Assembly: GCA_002492725.1 (NCBI GenBank)
Contig: DLAF01000026.1
Location: 5,445 to 21,122 of the forward strand
Source of the DNA: Lachnospiraceae bacterium UBA7054
GTDB taxonomy: Bacteria; Bacillota; Clostridia; Lachnospirales; Lachnospiraceae
Direction of reading: 5' to 3'
DNA length: 15,678 bases
This document shows, piece after piece, positions 1 to 7,337 of the stretch. The notes beneath the pieces are model-generated. The model was not told the DNA's origin, made no database searches, and saw nothing but the letters and a program-made list of their open reading frames with translations. Position numbers and translations under genes: made by a program. Position 1 is the first letter of the stretch. Every line of letters begins with the position of its first letter.

Positions 1-23
1 TTTTTTTTTAGGGGGGGGGGGGG
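1..23. repeat. Homopolymer tract T9-A-G13
   Basis: The window opens with nine T, one A and thirteen consecutive G. The G run ends immediately before a TGATATAAT extended -10 sequence, so it would fill most of the spacer of a promoter reading into the protease unit. Long G runs are prone to slipped-strand length changes. Because this lies at the very edge of the window, it may instead be a contig-end or poly-G sequencing artefact, and I cannot tell which from the sequence. Confidence 0.6.
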
Positions 24-32
24 TGATATAAT
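24..32 (+). promoter_or_regulatory. Extended -10 promoter element (TGATATAAT) upstream of the protease unit
   Basis: TGATATAAT combines the TGN extension (24-26) with a consensus TATAAT (27-32). Transcription would start near 39-40, leaving a leader of about 60 nt before the first start codon. No recognisable -35 box exists: the expected position (about 4-9) falls in the T run. Extended -10 promoters can work without a -35, so the call is plausible. The spacer is the poly-G tract. Confidence 0.5.
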
Positions 33-99
33 AGATAAAATATTTATGCACTTGGACGTGCTTAATACATGAAATGTAAATTTCCCGAACAGGAAAGGC

Positions 100-489
100 A
101 TGAAAATGAAAAAGAAGAGGATTGTGATAGGAGCTGTAGCGATAATAGCTGTTATCGCTTTTTTTGCGGGATGGTATGTGATGTTTACACGGTTTGGCAA
201 AGGGCCGGCGTTTCCATTTTTAAAGGCGCAGGCGATAGATGAATCGAGTATGGCGCCGATTGAACTGGCGGAAGATCAGCTTATGGCACTTACGGATACG
301 GAAGAACAGGCACAGGAGATTGCGGAACAATACGGTATTACTCTGGTTTCTTACGAGATGGGAGTTGCAGTATATCATACGGAGGAAGATCCGCTGGAGG
401 TAATCGCCAGAGGGCAGGAAAAGGGATATCCGGCATTATCGCCGAATTTTGTGCAAACGACATTTGAAGAAGGTAAATCGGTGGAATAA
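100..489 (+). CDS. Membrane-anchored protein with a subtilase-propeptide-like domain
   Basis: This 129-residue protein has a short basic start (MKMKKKR), one hydrophobic segment at about residues 8-29, and a C-terminal part that would face outside. Residues 61-124 align by eye with residues 226-292 of the subtilase encoded next: both read L-x-DT-(E/Q)-E-x-A-(Q/E)-(E/Q)-(I/V)-A, then an aromatic/Glu-rich strand ending in GV, and finish in PN(F/Y). The subtilase stretch lies where an I9-like propeptide belongs, so this gene appears to encode a separate propeptide-like protein. Inhibitor, folding helper or immunity partner of the protease are inferences. The gene ends 32 nt before the protease start and probably shares its transcript. 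An AGGAAAGG sequence (91-98) precedes two possible ATGs, 100 and 106. There is no catalytic domain. I do not recognise a named family for the full protein. Confidence 0.8.
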   Translation: MKMKKKRIVIGAVAIIAVIAFFAGWYVMFTRFGKGPAFPFLKAQAIDESSMAPIELAEDQLMALTDTEEQAQEIAEQYGITLVSYEMGVAVYHTEEDPLEVIARGQEKGYPALSPNFVQTTFEEGKSVE

Positions 490-521
490 CAAAAACACTT
501 TTATAAAGAAATGGAGGAGAG

Positions 522-3500
522 ATGGTAATGAGAAGGAAACAAAGGAAAGGGAGCAAAGCGATACTGTCGCTGCTTCTGTCTGCGGTGCTTGTCATGGAGC
601 CGCTTGGCGCTTCGATCACTGTCCGCGCTGAAGAGGGTAACGACGCGGCGGTACAGACTGAGACGGAGCTGCCGGGAGATGCCGGGCAGGCGCAGGAGAA
701 TCCGGACGGTGAAGCAGGAGCAGAGCAGGAGATTGACAATCCTGCGGATGCTGATGATAAAACCGACGGTGATGAAGTGACCGACGTTGATGATCCCGCA
801 AAGGACGACAAGGCGGACAGTGATGATCAGACTGGCGCTGACAACGAAGCCGGCAGCGATGAGAAAGCGGATGGCGATGACGCCGGGGAGGAAACGCCGG
901 CTGATCCGAGCGACGAAGCAGACGAGAACGATACGTCTGAGAACGGACAGGATGCGGACGAAAAGGACGCAGTCAGTGAAAACGATCTCGAGAAAGAAAG
1001 CGAGAAAGACACGGTCAGCGAAAATGACCTTGAGGAAGAGAAAGAGGAAGACGAGTTATTAGAAGGCTTTACGGAGCTGCCGCAGAGCTATCAGATGAGT
1101 TCTGCACAGATGGCGAGCAAGCGGGAGCTGGCGGCGCATTTGGATGATATCCTGCAGCTGGATGAGGGTGGCGACTATGCAGAGGGAGAAGTAGTTCTTC
1201 TGGTTGACACGCAGGAGGAAGCAGAGCAGGTTGCCGCAGCCTATCATGCACAGATTGAGAAATTCGAGTATGGCGTTCTGACGCTGAAACTGGGTGAGGG
1301 CGATTCTGTCGTCAAGGCGATGCGCGTGGCGGCCGATGAGCAGGTGAACCTTCCTGCGGTATGGCCCAACTACTATGTATATGCGTTTGGGGAAGAGCCG
1401 CTCATAGATACCGCGTCTGCTGAAAATACAGACGATGATTTGATTGAAATCGAGACCACGGAGTATGAGCTGGAGACATTGGGACTGGCTGGCGACGCTG
1501 CGGGAGAGTCGGACGGGCTTTCTTATAGTGCGGCAGTATATACAGATCCCTATCTGAGTCCTTATTATACACGTTATCAGTATCATCATGCAGTTATCGG
1601 ATCTCCCCAGGCATGGGAGGCCGGTTATACAGGATCGGGCGTTAAGGTGGCAGTTATTGACACCGGCGTTAATGCTTCGAACACAGATCTGCCTGCTGTC
1701 ACGGGAGTAGGTAATAATGCTACCAGGGATGTCAGTGGACATGGCACCCATGTAGCGGGTATTATCGCTGCAAGCGCGAATAGACAGTATGGTGTCGGTG
1801 TGGCGCCGGATGCCCAATTATATGCGGCGAATGCTCTGCCGAATGAGGATGGATCGGGAACCATAGATGATTCGTTAGTAGCCGTGAGGGCGGTAACAGG
1901 GCAGGCAGGCGCAACGTTAACCGTTGATGTGATCAATATGAGTCTTGGAAGTCTTGGTTATAGTGGTCCTTTTCAGCAGGTCATCACTGCTGCTTATAAT
2001 AAAGGCGTTGCCATCTTTGCAGCGGCAGGAAATGACGGCGGCAATAACTATAACTATCCGGCGTGCTATGACAATGTGATCAGTGTCGCGGCTACCGATC
2101 AGGGAAATGCGCGGGCAAGTTTCTCTAATTATAACAATAAGGTAGATCTCAGCGCTCCGGGTGTCAGCATCTGGTCGACAGATGCCTTTGAAGGTACGGA
2201 CGGGCATGGTACCTATATTGAGATGAGCGGTACGTCCATGGCCTGTCCTGTTGCGACCGGTGAGGCGGCGGTCATCCTGTCCGCAAACCCTGCGGAGCTA
2301 CAGGGGAAAACAGGCGGTGCTAAGGTGGATGCTTTACTTGAGCTGATGAAGAAGAATGCCACCAAAGTCGGTTCCGGTATGGGAGCGGGTATTACGAACC
2401 TCGCAAAAGTGTTTAATATTAGCATGACAGCCGAGAAACCGAAAAATCCGGATATTGTGATAACGCCGGACGGAGAGCTGCAGAAGGTAACAGTGACCAT
2501 ATCCGCGCAGTCAAAAACGACGATTTATTACACGATAAATGGTAAAAATCCGGTAGTTAAGAACGGCGTTCCCGATGGCAATACAGTAATATACACGGCA
2601 CCCTTTGAGATCAATGATCGTGCTAAAGGTGACGTGAGGGCGATTGCCGTAAATGAAAGCGGCATCTGCAGTAGTGTAGTAAAAAAGACATATACATTGA
2701 AGCCTTATGTGACCGACATTACTATTTCAGGTGTCAATCAGGTGGCAAAAGGTAAAAACATTCAGTTATCGGCGGCAGTTACACCGACGTATGCAGCGAA
2801 TAAGGCTGTCACCTGGGAAATTTATACGGAAGTGAGTGGCCAGCCGGGTCAAAAGATTGATAAGAATACCGATAAGACACTGAAAACCGGCGTGAGTATT
2901 ACAAACAAGGGTAAGGTTGCGGCGTCGAAGTCGGCCAAGCCCGGTACTTATATCGTAAAAGTTACGGCGAAGGATGAAAAGAAGAATTCGGCAGGCAATG
3001 TGATTCATACGCCTTTCAGCACAACTTACGCAGTGACCGTGACGGATGCCGTCAAGGTGAATTCGGTTAAGTTTACCACGAATAAGCTGACATTGGTAAT
3101 ACCGACAGTTACAAGCAGCGATCTGGTGACGGAGGCTGGATTTGAAGCGAAGCAGAAGGATGGTTCTGACGCAGCGGCAAGCGAATTTAAGTGGAGCAGT
3201 AATAAAGAGGCTGTTGCAACGGTAGATGCAAACGGCGTGGTGACGCCGCATAAAGCAGGTAAGGCGGTGATCACGGCCCTGGCCAATGATTCCAGCGGCA
3301 AAAAGGCAACCTGTACCATTACAGTGCAGCAGCTTGCCACAGGTGTGACGATTACCGGCAGCAGCGTGGTAGGAAAGGGCAAGAGCAACACTTATAAAGC
3401 GGTGGTAGCGCCGGCGGACGCGACCAATAAGAAGGTGACGTGGAGTCTGTTAGAGAACGGACAGCCGGTTGACGCAAACCGTGCCAAGGCAATAGGTGTG

Positions 3501-4553
3501 AGTATCAACGCGAGCGGAAAGTTATCTACGACCAAAAATGCCACACCTGGCACATATAAGATTCAGGCGGTTACCAAGGATACAGCGGCACAGACTGCGG
3601 TAAAAGAGGTAACGGTGAAGGGCGGTCTGATCACGAAAATTACGGTTACTCCGCAAACGACAACAATTTTCAGAAAAACGAATGCATGGGGAGTGCCGAC
3701 GCAGACGGCAGTTGATGTTAAGGTTGAGGGAAGTAATGCGGACTTGACGGCTTATGAGATTACCAGCAGTGATGCCAAAGGAAGTATTGTAACAATCACC
3801 AACGATGTTAAAAATGAAAGCGGAACGTCAAGCTTTACGATTAAGGCAACGGAAAAAGCAACAGGTAAGGTTACGGTTACACTGAAGGCTACGGACGGTT
3901 CCAACAAGAGCGCAAAATGTACTATCAATGTAAATAACCCGATATCCGGTATCAGAATTGCTCCTTCGGGAGGCAACAACGAGTGCGTGGCTAAGGGTAA
4001 ATCGCTGCAGCTGAAAGCAACTTTGGAATCAGGATATGGGAAGATATCCAATAAGAAAGTGGATTGGGTACTCGCTACGAATGAACAAAATCCTCGGCCA
4101 ATCACATCGCAGACGGATAAAACTCTTAAGACGGGTATGAAGATCTCGACTTCCGGAAAGGTGTCTGCGTCTAAGAACGCGAAGGATGGATGGTATAATG
4201 TTTATGCGATTGCGAAAGATGGAAGCGCACAGGCGGTATACTACATTCATGTTGCTGCACCGACGACGAGGTTGGAAGTGAGTGGATTTAGTAAGGGGAT
4301 AACTGTAATGAAAGAGAATTGGAGTCTGGCTCTACCCATAGTTTCTGATACTCGGCAGGGTGGATATAGTTTTTCTTCTTCTAATCCGGAAGTAATATCT
4401 GTTGGTATCTATGCGCAGACCGGGCAGCATATGGAGTTTGTTACGGGAAAGAAGGGTACTGCGACGATTACGGTTAAAGCACTGGATGGAAGTGGTAAGC
4501 AGGTGAAATATAAAGTCAAGGTAGATACTAAATTATATAATTCACTTCCATAG
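522..4553 (+). CDS. Secreted subtilisin-family (S8) serine protease with Ig-like tail
   Basis: A 1343-residue exported subtilase. Order: signal peptide (about 1-36, ending TVRA/EEG); acidic low-complexity linker (about 37-185); propeptide-like domain (about 220-292); S8 catalytic domain (about 350-630) with Asp380 in AVIDTG, His407 in GHGTH, oxyanion Asn504 in AAGND and Ser572 in SGTSMACP; a segment at about 645-727 resembling chitobiase C-terminal-like modules (IYYTINGKNP); then six Ig-like units at 730-1336. The full triad predicts an active protease. I see no LPXTG motif, C-terminal membrane segment or SLH domain, so it is either released or bound to the wall by the tail. GGAGG (513-517) lies 4 nt before ATG 522 and 10 nt before ATG 528, so the start is uncertain by two residues. 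The gene follows the propeptide-like gene and ends at tandem hairpins. The substrate is unknown; the protease assignment itself is secure. Confidence 0.93.
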   Translation: MVMRRKQRKGSKAILSLLLSAVLVMEPLGASITVRAEEGNDAAVQTETELPGDAGQAQENPDGEAGAEQEIDNPADADDKTDGDEVTDVDDPAKDDKADSDDQTGADNEAGSDEKADGDDAGEETPADPSDEADENDTSENGQDADEKDAVSENDLEKESEKDTVSENDLEEEKEEDELLEGFTELPQSYQMSSAQMASKRELAAHLDDILQLDEGGDYAEGEVVLLVDTQEEAEQVAAAYHAQIEKFEYGVLTLKLGEGDSVVKAMRVAADEQVNLPAVWPNYYVYAFGEEPLIDTASAENTDDDLIEIETTEYELETLGLAGDAAGESDGLSYSAAVYTDPYLSPYYTRYQYHHAVIGSPQAWEAGYTGSGVKVAVIDTGVNASNTDLPAVTGVGNNATRDVSGHGTHVAGIIAASANRQYGVGVAPDAQLYAANALPNEDGSGTIDDSLVAVRAVTGQAGATLTVDVINMSLGSLGYSGPFQQVITAAYNKGVAIFAAAGNDGGNNYNYPACYDNVISVAATDQGNARASFSNYNNKVDLSAPGVSIWSTDAFEGTDGHGTYIEMSGTSMACPVATGEAAVILSANPAELQGKTGGAKVDALLELMKKNATKVGSGMGAGITNLAKVFNISMTAEKPKNPDIVITPDGELQKVTVTISAQSKTTIYYTINGKNPVVKNGVPDGNTVIYTAPFEINDRAKGDVRAIAVNESGICSSVVKKTYTLKPYVTDITISGVNQVAKGKNIQLSAAVTPTYAANKAVTWEIYTEVSGQPGQKIDKNTDKTLKTGVSITNKGKVAASKSAKPGTYIVKVTAKDEKKNSAGNVIHTPFSTTYAVTVTDAVKVNSVKFTTNKLTLVIPTVTSSDLVTEAGFEAKQKDGSDAAASEFKWSSNKEAVATVDANGVVTPHKAGKAVITALANDSSGKKATCTITVQQLATGVTITGSSVVGKGKSNTYKAVVAPADATNKKVTWSLLENGQPVDANRAKAIGVSINASGKLSTTKNATPGTYKIQAVTKDTAAQTAVKEVTVKGGLITKITVTPQTTTIFRKTNAWGVPTQTAVDVKVEGSNADLTAYEITSSDAKGSIVTITNDVKNESGTSSFTIKATEKATGKVTVTLKATDGSNKSAKCTINVNNPISGIRIAPSGGNNECVAKGKSLQLKATLESGYGKISNKKVDWVLATNEQNPRPITSQTDKTLKTGMKISTSGKVSASKNAKDGWYNVYAIAKDGSAQAVYYIHVAAPTTRLEVSGFSKGITVMKENWSLALPIVSDTRQGGYSFSSSNPEVISVGIYAQTGQHMEFVTGKKGTATITVKALDGSGKQVKYKVKVDTKLYNSLP
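630..1076 (+). repeat. Acidic low-complexity linker in the subtilase
   Basis: Residues about 37-185 consist mostly of Asp, Glu, Ala, Gly, Lys and Ser. VSENDLE occurs twice about 15 residues apart (151-157 and 165-171). It separates the signal peptide from the propeptide, where most S8 proteases have little or no spacer. After export it would form a highly negative, disordered arm. Confidence 0.75.
2709..4529 (+). repeat. Six Ig-like units of two alternating types in the subtilase tail
   Basis: By eye the tail splits into type A units (residues about 730-842, 940-1034, 1140-1247) and type B units (about 844-936, 1037-1138, 1248-1336), giving A-B-A-B-A-B. Type A carries VAKGK(N/S)(I/L)QL or a variant, then KxVxW, then SGK(V/L)-x-(A/T)-(S/T)-K-(S/N)-A. 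Units A1 and A3 share TDKTLKTG. Type B ends with (A/K)TxTxT(L/V)KA-D-SGK-like strands. They resemble Big_2-type bacterial Ig-like domains, commonly involved in adhesion or wall contact. Boundaries are approximate. Confidence 0.65.
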
Positions 4554-4570
4554 AGATAGAATGCTATAAT
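4541..4570 (+). promoter_or_regulatory. Candidate promoter at the end of the subtilase gene
   Basis: TTCACT (4541-4546), an 18-nt spacer and TGCTATAAT (4562-4570) form a sigma-A-like promoter with an extended, consensus -10. The -35 matches at four of six bases. The predicted start, about 4577, falls at the first base of the hairpin downstream. It could drive a short RNA or add transcription towards the DUF3048 gene. Confidence 0.4.
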
Positions 4571-4576
4571 ATGAAA

Positions 4577-4633
4577 CTAAAAGACAACCCCCATCGACGG
4601 ATTATACAGTCTGGCGATTGGGGGTTCTTTTAG
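4577..4633 (+). terminator. Hairpin terminator after the subtilase gene (first of two)
   Basis: CTAAAAG (4577-4583) pairs with CTTTTAG (4627-4633), and AACCCCCATCG (4586-4596) pairs with CGATTGGGGGTT (4615-4626) with a single bulge. The loop is about 18 nt. The CTTTT on the 3' side gives a short U run, and the complement also carries a T run, so it may act on both strands. Confidence 0.65.
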
Positions 4634-4640
4634 TCAGATG

Positions 4641-4680
4641 AAAAGCCAGGAGATATTCTCTTGGCTTTTCTTGCATTTTT
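4641..4680 (+). terminator. Second hairpin terminator in tandem
   Basis: AAAAGCCAGGAGA (4641-4653) pairs with TCTCTTGGCTTTT (4657-4669) across all 13 positions, counting one G-U, with a TAT loop. TTTTCTTGCATTTTT follows. Only 7 nt separate it from the previous hairpin. Its AAAAG...CTTTT symmetry makes it plausible as a two-way terminator. Confidence 0.65.
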
Positions 4681-4789
4681 ATGGTAGTATAAAATAGATA
4701 TAAAAGCAGACGCTACTTTTTGAAAATATGTCGAGAAATGAAGAGAATAGAAAGTTATGCGCAAGCGGCAGCGCAGGAATGGAGAAATC

Positions 4790-6022
4790 ATGAAATTATA
4801 CAGGAATGGAGATAAAAAACCGACAGCGAAATTGGTCGGCCGTGTTTTTGTGGGAGCGCTGCTGTTGCTCATCCTGGCGGCGGCCTGCGGTAAGGCAGAA
4901 ATACCCGAACCCGAACCGGAGCCGGAACCGATTGTGGAGGAGCAGGTGATCGAGGAGCCGGAACCCGAACCTGAGCCGGAGCCGGAACCCGAACCGGAGC
5001 TTACTACTGCTTATCCCGTGATCGAAGAGAGAGAGGAAAAAGGTGGTAAGATTCAGAGTTACCTGACGGGACAGTGGACAAAGAAGGAACAGGCCATGAG
5101 GCGTCCCATTGCGGTGATGATTCCCAATAACGCGCCGGCATTGCCGCAGTACGGACTTTCCCGTGCGGCCATTATTTACGAGGCGCCGGTGGAGGGTCGT
5201 ATCACCCGCCTGATGGCGGTGCTTGAAGATTTTGACGATCTTGACAGGATCGGGCCCGTTCGTTCGAGCCGAGATTATTACGTCTATCAGGCCATGGGTT
5301 ATGAGGCAATCTACTGCAACTGGGGCCTTGCGGTGCCCTATGTGGAAGAATTGATTAACCGTCCGGAAGTCTACAATGTCAGCGCGGCCGTGACGGGTAT
5401 CCATAATCCGGCGGACGAGGCTTACGGCAGATATAAGCGCCCCGGCTACTCGCTGGAATTTACGGGCTATCTCTTTATCGGTGGACTGTTTGACGCGGTG
5501 GAGAGGCTTGGTTATGACTGGAATTATGATGATGCTTATGTGCCGCCCTTCCTTTTTGTGGCGGATGACGTGAGAGCAGAGTATGCGGATAACGAGGCGG
5601 CCACTTATATTTATCCCGGCGGAAAGTCAGGGAAAAATTCAGGGGGCTACGGTGCGTACCATCCTTACTTTGAGTACCACGAGGACGATCATCTTTACTA
5701 CCGTTATCAGGACGGTAAGAAGCAAATTGACGAGTATACGGGCAATCAGCTTGCGGTCAGCAACGTGGTGTTTCAGTATTGCCACGGCGAAGTCAGGGAC
5801 GCCCACGATTATCTTGCCTTCGGTGTGCACGGCGAGGGAGAAGCCATAGTTTTTACGAACGGCAGAGTTATCAAAGGTACCTGGAAGCGTTATGACGGCG
5901 ATTTTACGCCCGCAAAGTTTTATGATGAGAACGACGAGGAGATCATCTTTAACCAGGGAAGCACCTGGATCTGCAATATTTGGGATGAATACGGAGAGTT
6001 TGTAGAGTATGGACAAGAATGA
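4790..6022 (+). CDS. DUF3048 (YerB-like) lipoprotein
   Basis: From ATG 4790 this encodes 410 residues. A hydrophobic segment ends in a lipobox (LAAAC, Cys33), so it is predicted to be a lipoprotein anchored on the outer face of the membrane. A Glu-Pro repeat (about 40-69) forms an extended spacer. The DUF3048 N-terminal domain begins near 103 (RPIAVMIPNN) and holds GLSRA-x-IIYEA and the hallmark IGPVRSSR (152-159). The C-terminal DUF3048 domain carries FTNGRVIKGTWKR and FYDENDEEI. Bacillus YerB belongs to this family; its biochemical role is unknown to me. An in-frame ATG at 4757 would add 11 residues, but GGAGA (4781-4785) sits just before 4790 and the N-terminus then looks like a normal lipoprotein signal. 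The stop overlaps the next gene by 14 nt, implying coupled translation. Confidence 0.87.
   Translation: MKLYRNGDKKPTAKLVGRVFVGALLLLILAAACGKAEIPEPEPEPEPIVEEQVIEEPEPEPEPEPEPEPELTTAYPVIEEREEKGGKIQSYLTGQWTKKEQAMRRPIAVMIPNNAPALPQYGLSRAAIIYEAPVEGRITRLMAVLEDFDDLDRIGPVRSSRDYYVYQAMGYEAIYCNWGLAVPYVEELINRPEVYNVSAAVTGIHNPADEAYGRYKRPGYSLEFTGYLFIGGLFDAVERLGYDWNYDDAYVPPFLFVADDVRAEYADNEAATYIYPGGKSGKNSGGYGAYHPYFEYHEDDHLYYRYQDGKKQIDEYTGNQLAVSNVVFQYCHGEVRDAHDYLAFGVHGEGEAIVFTNGRVIKGTWKRYDGDFTPAKFYDENDEEIIFNQGSTWICNIWDEYGEFVEYGQE
4901..4996 (+). repeat. Glu-Pro codon repeat in the DUF3048 lipoprotein
   Basis: Tandem GAA/GAG-CCN codons encode a run of Glu-Pro dipeptides broken by IVEEQVIEE. The DNA shows many near-identical hexamers such as CCGGAG and CCCGAA, so its length may vary between strains by slippage in multiples of 6. 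It serves as a stiff spacer between the lipid anchor and the folded domain. Confidence 0.8.
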
Positions 6023-7289
6023 GTGGTATCGGGCCGGCGAGGAGATCCGGGATCAGGTACAGCAGGCGGTTGATTCCGGCAATTTTACAAACCTTGGGAA
6101 GAATATCGGCGACACGGTAAACGAGACCATTAACCGCACCATGCAGGAAGTGAACCGCACGATGGGTACGGTGGGAGACAGTGTGAACCGTACCGTGGGA
6201 GCGGTGGGCGAGGGCGTGAACCGCGTCGTGAACAATGTAGGAAACAGCATCAGCCGCGCAGCCGGAAATATGGGTCAGAGTCCGGGAAACGCTTACATGC
6301 AGAGGCAGAGTCCCTATGCGCATCTGCCGCAGTACAGAAAACCCAACGTGCGCCCTGACACCAGACTGTTTCAGCGCACGCCGAAAGGATCTGTATCGGG
6401 CGTGGTGTGCATGTGCGCGGGCTACAGCATTATGGCGATAGCTGCGCTTGCTATGCCCACTGCGGTGGCGGAAATGGTGGCTTTGTCTGCTGATGCGAGT
6501 ACCCTTGGTGTCGCCTTGATTCTGTTTGCGGGCGGTCTGGGTGTGGGAATTCATGGAACCAGGCTGACTGGCCGTGCCAGCCGTTACAAAAGATATGTGA
6601 ATATGGTAAAGGACAGACTCTACTGCTCTATTCAGGAAATGGCAGCTAAAATGGGAAAGAGTGAGCGGTTTGTCATAAACGATGTCAAGAAGATGATTCA
6701 GCTTGGCATGTTCAAGCAGGGCCGCCTTGATGAAAAGGAAACCTGTCTGATCGCCAGTGACGACATGTACAATCAATACATGCTCACGCAAAAGAATTAT
6801 GAGCAGGAACAGAAAAAGCTGGAGATTGAAAAGATGGCGGAAGAGCGCAGGCAGCAGGAGAAAGAGCGTCTGGGCGAAGCGGGCGAGGTCATTGAGGAAG
6901 GGAAAAGTTATGTGCGCCTGATCAGGCAGTGCAATGACGAGATTCCAGGTGAGGAGATGTCTGACAAGCTGGACCGTCTGGAACTGCTTGTCACCAGGAT
7001 TTTTGAGCAGGTGGAGAAGGAGCCGGAGCTTGCGCCGGAGCTTCGCAAGATGCTGAGTTTTTATCTGCCTACCACCAAAAAGCTTCTGGAGGCTTACCGC
7101 GATCTGAACCGTCAGCAGCTTGATTTATCCAACGTGGAGCAGACCAAGCGGGAGATTGAGAACGCGGTGGACAATATCAACGAGGCGTTTGAGAAGTTTT
7201 TGGATGAACTCTTTCGGGAAAAGGCCTGGGATATCCAGTCGGATATCTCGGCATTACATACGATATTAAAACAGGACGGATACCTATAA
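6009..7289 (+). CDS. XpaC-family membrane protein with winged-helix-like segment
   Basis: This 426-residue protein resembles the XpaC family (named for 5-bromo-4-chloroindolyl phosphate hydrolysis; true role unclear) in its C-terminal half: LSFYLPTTKKLLEAY (349-363) and NEAFEKFLDELF (391-402). The N-terminal region (about 30-86) repeats a VNRT/VG pattern every 10-12 residues and may form an amphipathic helix. Two hydrophobic segments follow (about 129-156 and 165-184). Residues about 198-248 read like a winged helix (SIQEMAAKMGKSERFVINDVKK, then a GMF turn). A charged coiled coil (about 260-290) leads into the XpaC part. The start overlaps the lipoprotein gene by 14 nt, with GGAG at 5993-5996. 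Pairing with a TelA gene matches the xpaC-yaaN neighbourhood in B. subtilis and supports the assignment. An enzymatic role is not supported here. Confidence 0.83.
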   Translation: MDKNEWYRAGEEIRDQVQQAVDSGNFTNLGKNIGDTVNETINRTMQEVNRTMGTVGDSVNRTVGAVGEGVNRVVNNVGNSISRAAGNMGQSPGNAYMQRQSPYAHLPQYRKPNVRPDTRLFQRTPKGSVSGVVCMCAGYSIMAIAALAMPTAVAEMVALSADASTLGVALILFAGGLGVGIHGTRLTGRASRYKRYVNMVKDRLYCSIQEMAAKMGKSERFVINDVKKMIQLGMFKQGRLDEKETCLIASDDMYNQYMLTQKNYEQEQKKLEIEKMAEERRQQEKERLGEAGEVIEEGKSYVRLIRQCNDEIPGEEMSDKLDRLELLVTRIFEQVEKEPELAPELRKMLSFYLPTTKKLLEAYRDLNRQQLDLSNVEQTKREIENAVDNINEAFEKFLDELFREKAWDIQSDISALHTILKQDGYL

Positions 7290-7337
7290 CAACAGTTTGG
7301 CCGGATCAGGGCTGAATGGAAAGGGAAAGGAAAAATT

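Noticed and set aside
338..811. Reverse-strand frame of 157 codons with a Ser-rich start
   Set aside because: It spans the end of one real gene and the start of another and is the antisense of the acidic linker.
1059..1817. Long reverse-strand reading frame of 252 codons opposite the subtilase
   Set aside because: It lies fully inside a well-supported gene, has no ribosome binding site of note, and its Arg/Cys/Ile-rich product looks like a translation of the opposite strand.
522..4553. Sortase-anchored surface protein
   Set aside because: The C-terminus ends in TKLYNSLP with no LPXTG motif, hydrophobic stretch or basic tail.
4757..4789. Earlier ATG for the DUF3048 lipoprotein
   Set aside because: No clear ribosome binding site precedes it, while GGAGA precedes 4790, which also gives a normal lipoprotein signal.
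4630..4872. Reverse-strand frame of 80 codons across the terminators and the lipoprotein start
   Set aside because: It runs through both hairpins and the signal peptide of a real gene; no good start signal.
5949..6791. Reverse-strand reading frame of 280 codons opposite the XpaC-type gene
   Set aside because: The His/Arg-rich product is the antisense of the VNRT repeats. Domains and gene spacing support the + strand.
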